Positions 60,132 to 64,000 of a stretch of 64,000 bases of DNA are shown here, piece by piece. The notes beneath the pieces were generated by a model, which saw only the letters and a program-made list of their open reading frames with translations, searched no databases and was not told where the DNA came from. The stretch comes from Arenicola marina (Eukaryota; Annelida; Polychaeta; Arenicolidae), in contig OZ025252.1 in NCBI GenBank assembly GCA_964019135.1, positions 4,232,823 to 4,296,822 on the forward strand, written 5' to 3'. Position 1 is the stretch's first letter, and each line of letters opens with the position of its first letter. The position numbers and the translations under genes are program-made.

Positions 60132-61296
60132 ATATGTAATCCCGACTAATTTAGCTGCAGGATGACGCTAACAGTCAGCCAGGGAGGCCATCTCATACAT
60201 ATCCTGGTCTGGGTATGAATAACAAAACTGCAACTACTACATCAAGGACTGAGAAAAGCACACCAGCTTATACCAAGCACGGGCGTAAGCGTTTTGAATT
60301 AACCATAAGTATATCTCCCTCATGCACTTCCCGCTCACTGCCCCCACACCTCCCACTAGCGTGTATACACACCACAATATCCTGGTTCAGTGCACGCTGG
60401 TGACAAGCAAACATAGAGATTGTAAACCCTTCGACGTTAGTGTACAGACAGAACCCCGGTCTAGGTCCTACAACAGGGCAACCTGGGACCTACAATAACA
60501 TCAAAGAATAACATCGTTGAGGCTTCGTGGAAAAGTACATTCAAAATCGATTTTCTTCAAAATACATTGGTCAACGTTAAATGAATAACAAACCACGATA
60601 TATGAGTATTTACAGGACGAAAAAATTCATTCCCTTCTTATTATTGTTGTATATTTTTATATGAATGATTTTCTGTTTATGTATGTTAATATACATTTAT
60701 AAATAAATCGGAATGCAAATGCAATATTGACAGCCCTTCGCGTGCACATACTTGTTTACTACGAGTATATCCAAGCCCGCAATATTAACATGTGAATAAC
60801 ATCAAAGGCTACATAATACACGTTAGCTTTACAAATTTTGGCTAGAGTAGTTAGTCTGTTGTGGTTTGTGATCGAGAACGACTCAACACACCCACATGCT
60901 TGTTTTTGTGTGTAAGAAACAGAAGAACATTTACATTTCAACAATCTCTACATAGAGTCATAGCAAAAACAAAAGAGAAGAAATCACACAAATAAATATA
61001 ACTAAGTGAAAAACATTTCCTGAACGTTTCGGTACATCAACGGCCCTAGTTCGCAAAACGGCCACCAGGGGCGGGCGGGGTCCGGCTAGCATGGTGTGGT
61101 GATATTTTACAGAAACATACACAATGGTGACAACAACACCGACAAAACATGGATTTGAAATCGCATGTTTACACACTTTGAACTTGTGTGAATCGGGTCC
61201 ATGCCCCTGACCAGTAACCACCAGAGGAAAATCTGTGCAATCTTTACAGCAATACATTATAATTCATCGTGAGGTACTTCTGTTTGGCCTATATTC
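60132..61296. other. Unique AT-rich interval, no supported gene
   Basis: High-complexity DNA. If the minus-strand frame at 61319-61504 is a terminal exon, this would include its 3' UTR, but I found no AATAAA on the minus strand close downstream. A 99-codon minus frame at 60958-61257 has hydrophobic stretches but no motif. Confidence 0.4.
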
Positions 61297-61346
61297 CTGG
61301 ATGGAACAGCTTAACGATTTAGGAATCGTTAAGCTGTTCCATCCAG
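61297..61346. repeat. Perfect 23-bp inverted repeat with 4-bp loop
   Basis: Arms 61297-61319 and 61324-61346 are exact reverse complements over 23 bp around the loop TAGG. The outer part of each arm reads CTGGATGGAACAGCTTAACG. The right arm codes (on minus) for the last residues of the candidate exon, WMEQLND, and the stop codon falls at the hairpin apex. Confidence 0.97.
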
Positions 61347-61504
61347 TTGGGCGACTTGAAATAATCAGGAATAGCGTCGTCCATTCTAGAAATAATCTTG
61401 TAGATCGCTTTCTTCCATGACTGTTCGATGTCTTTTCCCGCCAAAATCGACTTGAAGAACTCGCGCAGAGACGCTTGTATTGCTACGCGGAAGTTATCAG
61501 GCAC
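61319..61504 (-). CDS. Candidate terminal coding exon of an unidentified protein
   Basis: The minus strand reads through 61 codons then TAA (61321-61319). The peptide begins [20 protein letters not shown] and includes [20 protein letters not shown] and a Trp/Met-containing end NWMEQLNDS. It looks like soluble alpha-helical protein: amphipathic, all residue types, no repeat bias. Just upstream on the minus strand is a textbook acceptor: a long pyrimidine tract (TTTTTTTCTCTTCGTCTC) then TTCAG immediately before the first GTG codon, in phase 0. The coding strand is GC-richer than its surroundings. The 3' end is odd: the last codons and stop sit in a perfect 23-bp hairpin, so the natural C-terminus may have been altered. 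I do not recognise the family; upstream exons would lie at higher coordinates. Confidence 0.5.
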   Translation of the reverse strand: MPDNFRVAIQASLREFFKSILAGKDIEQSWKKAIYKIISRMDDAIPDYFKSPNWMEQLNDS

Positions 61505-62943
61505 CTGAAGAGACGAAGAGAAAAAAACAATCCATTAATCAAAGACAGAGGGTAATATCTAAACATCCCTTTAGTGAATCAACGCAGAATTGTGGCGGCT
61601 TTTTTTGTCAATAACATGGCGTGGCGCACACAAATGCAAGAATTATGGTCGGATTGTTTTTTTTCTGCCGCCGCGCGCCGATCTACGTTCGCCGAGAACG
61701 AGACATTGTCCCGGACTGACTCCCTGCCGTCCGTACTGTGTTAATGTGCGAAGGAAGGACTTCTGAAGATTGCTTGTAATTCCACATTGCAAAGTGACGT
61801 CAAAATGAAAGCATTGATGGATGACTAAGGACTACTTCGAATCACGTGATAGCGACTGCTGCGCCAGACATGTGCGCTCGTCACCGACGCCGGCACTTTT
61901 TTTCTCCCCCCCCCCCCCTCCCCCCACCGGCGAAAAAAAAAGTCCCATTAACGATGCCAGATATCACTCCATTTTCCTTTTAAATTGTTAAACAGCGGTC
62001 ATTTGGGACGAGCATTTCCACTGAAGGACTAAACGGCCAAGAGGGCGAGGCCGTGAGAAGCGACGAGTAAAAGCGAAGGGTTTAACTACATCAAGTATCT
62101 AATCTTCAACCGGCAAATTGCACGAAAATCGCTCCCAATTGCACACAATAACCTCGCTATGTCTTTTAAGTGCCTGTTGTTGGGTGGTTTGGGCCGGAGT
62201 GCGCGCATCTCTAGGGACTCTGTCGGCTTGTTGCTTTCCACGTGGACCCTCGCACTCTCTCTCTCCCTCTCCCCCCCTCTCTCCCTCTCCCCCTCTCTCT
62301 CCCTCTCACGTCTGGGACTTTCATTTATTAATCTCGGTCATTTATGCAATTTTTACGTCGTCACGTGACGGGTTGAGCGAGAGTTGGCTGAGGCAGAAGC
62401 GGATGTTGTTAAAAGGAAAATGGACATCCCTTAATTAGAGACTCGTAGAACGACTGGGGGTCGCTCTATTGAATGATGTGAGAGCCGCAGTGAGGGTGGG
62501 GTATAGCGGAGGGAATGGGGGGGGTGCGAGGTGGGGTCCTGTTAGGAGGATGCCGGGCGGGGCAAGGGCAGCGGGGGCAAGGGGGGGGGGGGGGGGGGTG
62601 GAGGTAGGCAGGGTCGAGGGGCGGGGGGGGGGGGGGGGAAATAGGTCCGTTTCTAAATGATATTTTCATGGATTCCATCCGGTGTTGTCTGTGACTGACT
62701 TCGATGTTCAGGCGGAGTAAATGCGCGGGGTGGAGGGGGGGGGGGGGAGAGGGGCAGTGAGGTACTCGGTGGTACGTATGGGTAGAGGATGAGGGGGGAT
62801 GGGGGGGGGACGGGGGGGGGGGGTGGGGGTCCGTTAGGACTGTGAGTTGAAGTCTTTGGATTGTTTCTCATCCATCATACTCTCTTTGTAATTACGTCTC
62901 GGACTAACCGCGCCAGGTTCGCAGACAAGTGACAGGGCCTCAG
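61505..62943. other. Interval with CT-rich and G-rich tracts, no supported gene
   Basis: Includes a perfect CRE at 61795-61802, a C run near 61907-61917, a CT-rich tract at 62255-62305, and G-rich DNA at 62500-62640 with G runs of 18 (62581-62598) and 16 (62623-62638), then 62735-62830 with more G runs. The last tract lies shortly before the third assembly gap. Confidence 0.5.
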
Positions 62944-63143
62944 NNNNNNNNNNNNNNNNNNNNNNNNNNNNNNNNNNNNNNNNNNNNNNNNNNNNNNNNN
63001 NNNNNNNNNNNNNNNNNNNNNNNNNNNNNNNNNNNNNNNNNNNNNNNNNNNNNNNNNNNNNNNNNNNNNNNNNNNNNNNNNNNNNNNNNNNNNNNNNNNN
63101 NNNNNNNNNNNNNNNNNNNNNNNNNNNNNNNNNNNNNNNNNNN
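62944..63143. other. Assembly gap, 200 N
   Basis: Third gap of exactly 200 N. It lies about 110 bp beyond a run of long poly-G tracts. Confidence 0.99.
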
Positions 63144-64000
63144 GTGGAGTGCATGTATTTATCTTATATAAGCGTCTTGGATTCTGTCCGAACTACCTTC
63201 TGGTAGGTGCATTTCAAGGCAGTTAAATTGTGAGGAGGGTGGTGTAAGGGGGTGGGGGTGAGGGCAGGGCAGGGGAGGGGGAGGGGGTGATTACCTCGCT
63301 GACACGCTCTTCAGGTGTCAGTGGTGACAAACAAATGTATCCCGCGTGTGACTTGACTTACCCGAGTCAACTACTGCCGCCGTCTGACATGGGTTATAAA
63401 CTTTTAGGGCGTCCGTGTTTGCCGAGCGGAGATATGGTTTAAACTGAAACTCCATGTATGCCTCTTAACCAGTGTGTAACGGTGCGTGGTTTCATCTTGA
63501 GAGAAGTACAGAACGTGAGGGGCAGTTATTGAATTGTTACCGGTTGATTACCTATTACATATATTCTTAACTTGACTCTCGATTCAGCGATAAGTGTTGG
63601 GTTTATTGCAGTCGGGCGCCATTCACAGTTGCATATCACAGCACAGGACAACTGTGTTTATATATAATTGTTGTATATATCTGATTGTACACAAGGTTAT
63701 TTAACAGCAACATGATGAACCACGTGATGAAATTGATGTATACATTGGTTGTAAACAGGTTCAACAACTTATCTCTCCAGTATGTGGGGTATACAGTAGA
63801 GCTCCTACTTTGTCATTTTGACAGTACACACTTTCAACCTGACACTGACTATTCAAATATAGAAACTGAATATCGGTCAACTGCGCTATAACTGTGTCTA
63901 CCCATGCGTTCCACGTATGTTAACAAAGCCATAAACCACCTTAACGAGGACTTCTTATCGTTACGACGTCGTACTTTACCCTCGCTACCGTCTACCACTC
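63144..64000. other. Unique interval, no supported gene
   Basis: One G-rich tract at 63235-63290, otherwise ordinary sequence to the window edge. The longest frame, 68 codons at 63685-63891, has no recognisable motif. Confidence 0.45.

Overview
This looks like nuclear DNA of an animal, most likely a marine invertebrate, taken from a gene-poor, tandem-repeat-rich stretch of a draft assembly. Evidence: no long high-complexity reading frame, no prokaryotic gene organisation, abundant micro- and minisatellites, small non-autonomous DNA transposons, metazoan-type motifs (CTCF-like, CRE, AP-1, NRF1) and three assembly gaps of exactly 200 N. Nothing in the sequence allows a species call.

Layout. 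1-706 is a 22-bp minisatellite. About 0.8-4.6 kb is strongly G-rich on the plus strand, switching to C-rich at 5.0-6.4 kb around a gapped 16-bp array. 6.4-9.0 kb is ordinary unique DNA with a joined AP-1/CRE site. A 13-bp array (9.0 kb) is followed by two probable MITEs (9,987-10,654 and 10,891-11,153), a 2.2-kb TCTGTC-type array (11.7-13.9 kb), a 19-bp array with a CRE in most units (15.8-16.3 kb) and an ATCC array (16.5-16.9 kb). 17-26 kb is mostly unique. Then come a 5-bp array (26.2-26.8 kb), a 26-bp E-box/CRE array (27.8-29.7 kb), a 33-bp array carrying splice-donor-like sites (31.4-32.0 kb), an 11-bp array (32.9-33.9 kb) and, across a gap, about 8.1 kb of a 23-bp G-rich repeat (34.1-42.2 kb). 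A polypurine tract (43.1-43.6 kb) and a near-palindromic fold-back element (44,812-45,058) precede a 14-bp array (46.2-49.1 kb), a degenerate ~34-bp array, a (CAG)9(CGG)6 tract, two 18-bp arrays (52.7-55.4 kb) and a 32-bp CRE array (56.5-57.0 kb). 57-64 kb is the most gene-like part: a candidate NRF1-type promoter and two candidate minus-strand exons.

Tandem arrays cover roughly 23 kb, over a third of the window. The very long open frames here (for example 971 codons at 46.2-49.1 kb) are by-products of stop-free repeat units and are not called genes. Only three short minus-strand segments are offered as possible coding exons, none identified to a family. The most unusual observations are: four arrays of different period (18, 19, 26, 32 bp) that share a TGACGT bZIP core; a perfect 23-bp hairpin with a stop codon at its apex at the end of the best exon candidate; a 247-bp fold-back element with flanking 6-bp repeats; and a tandem series of about 20 splice-donor-like sites.
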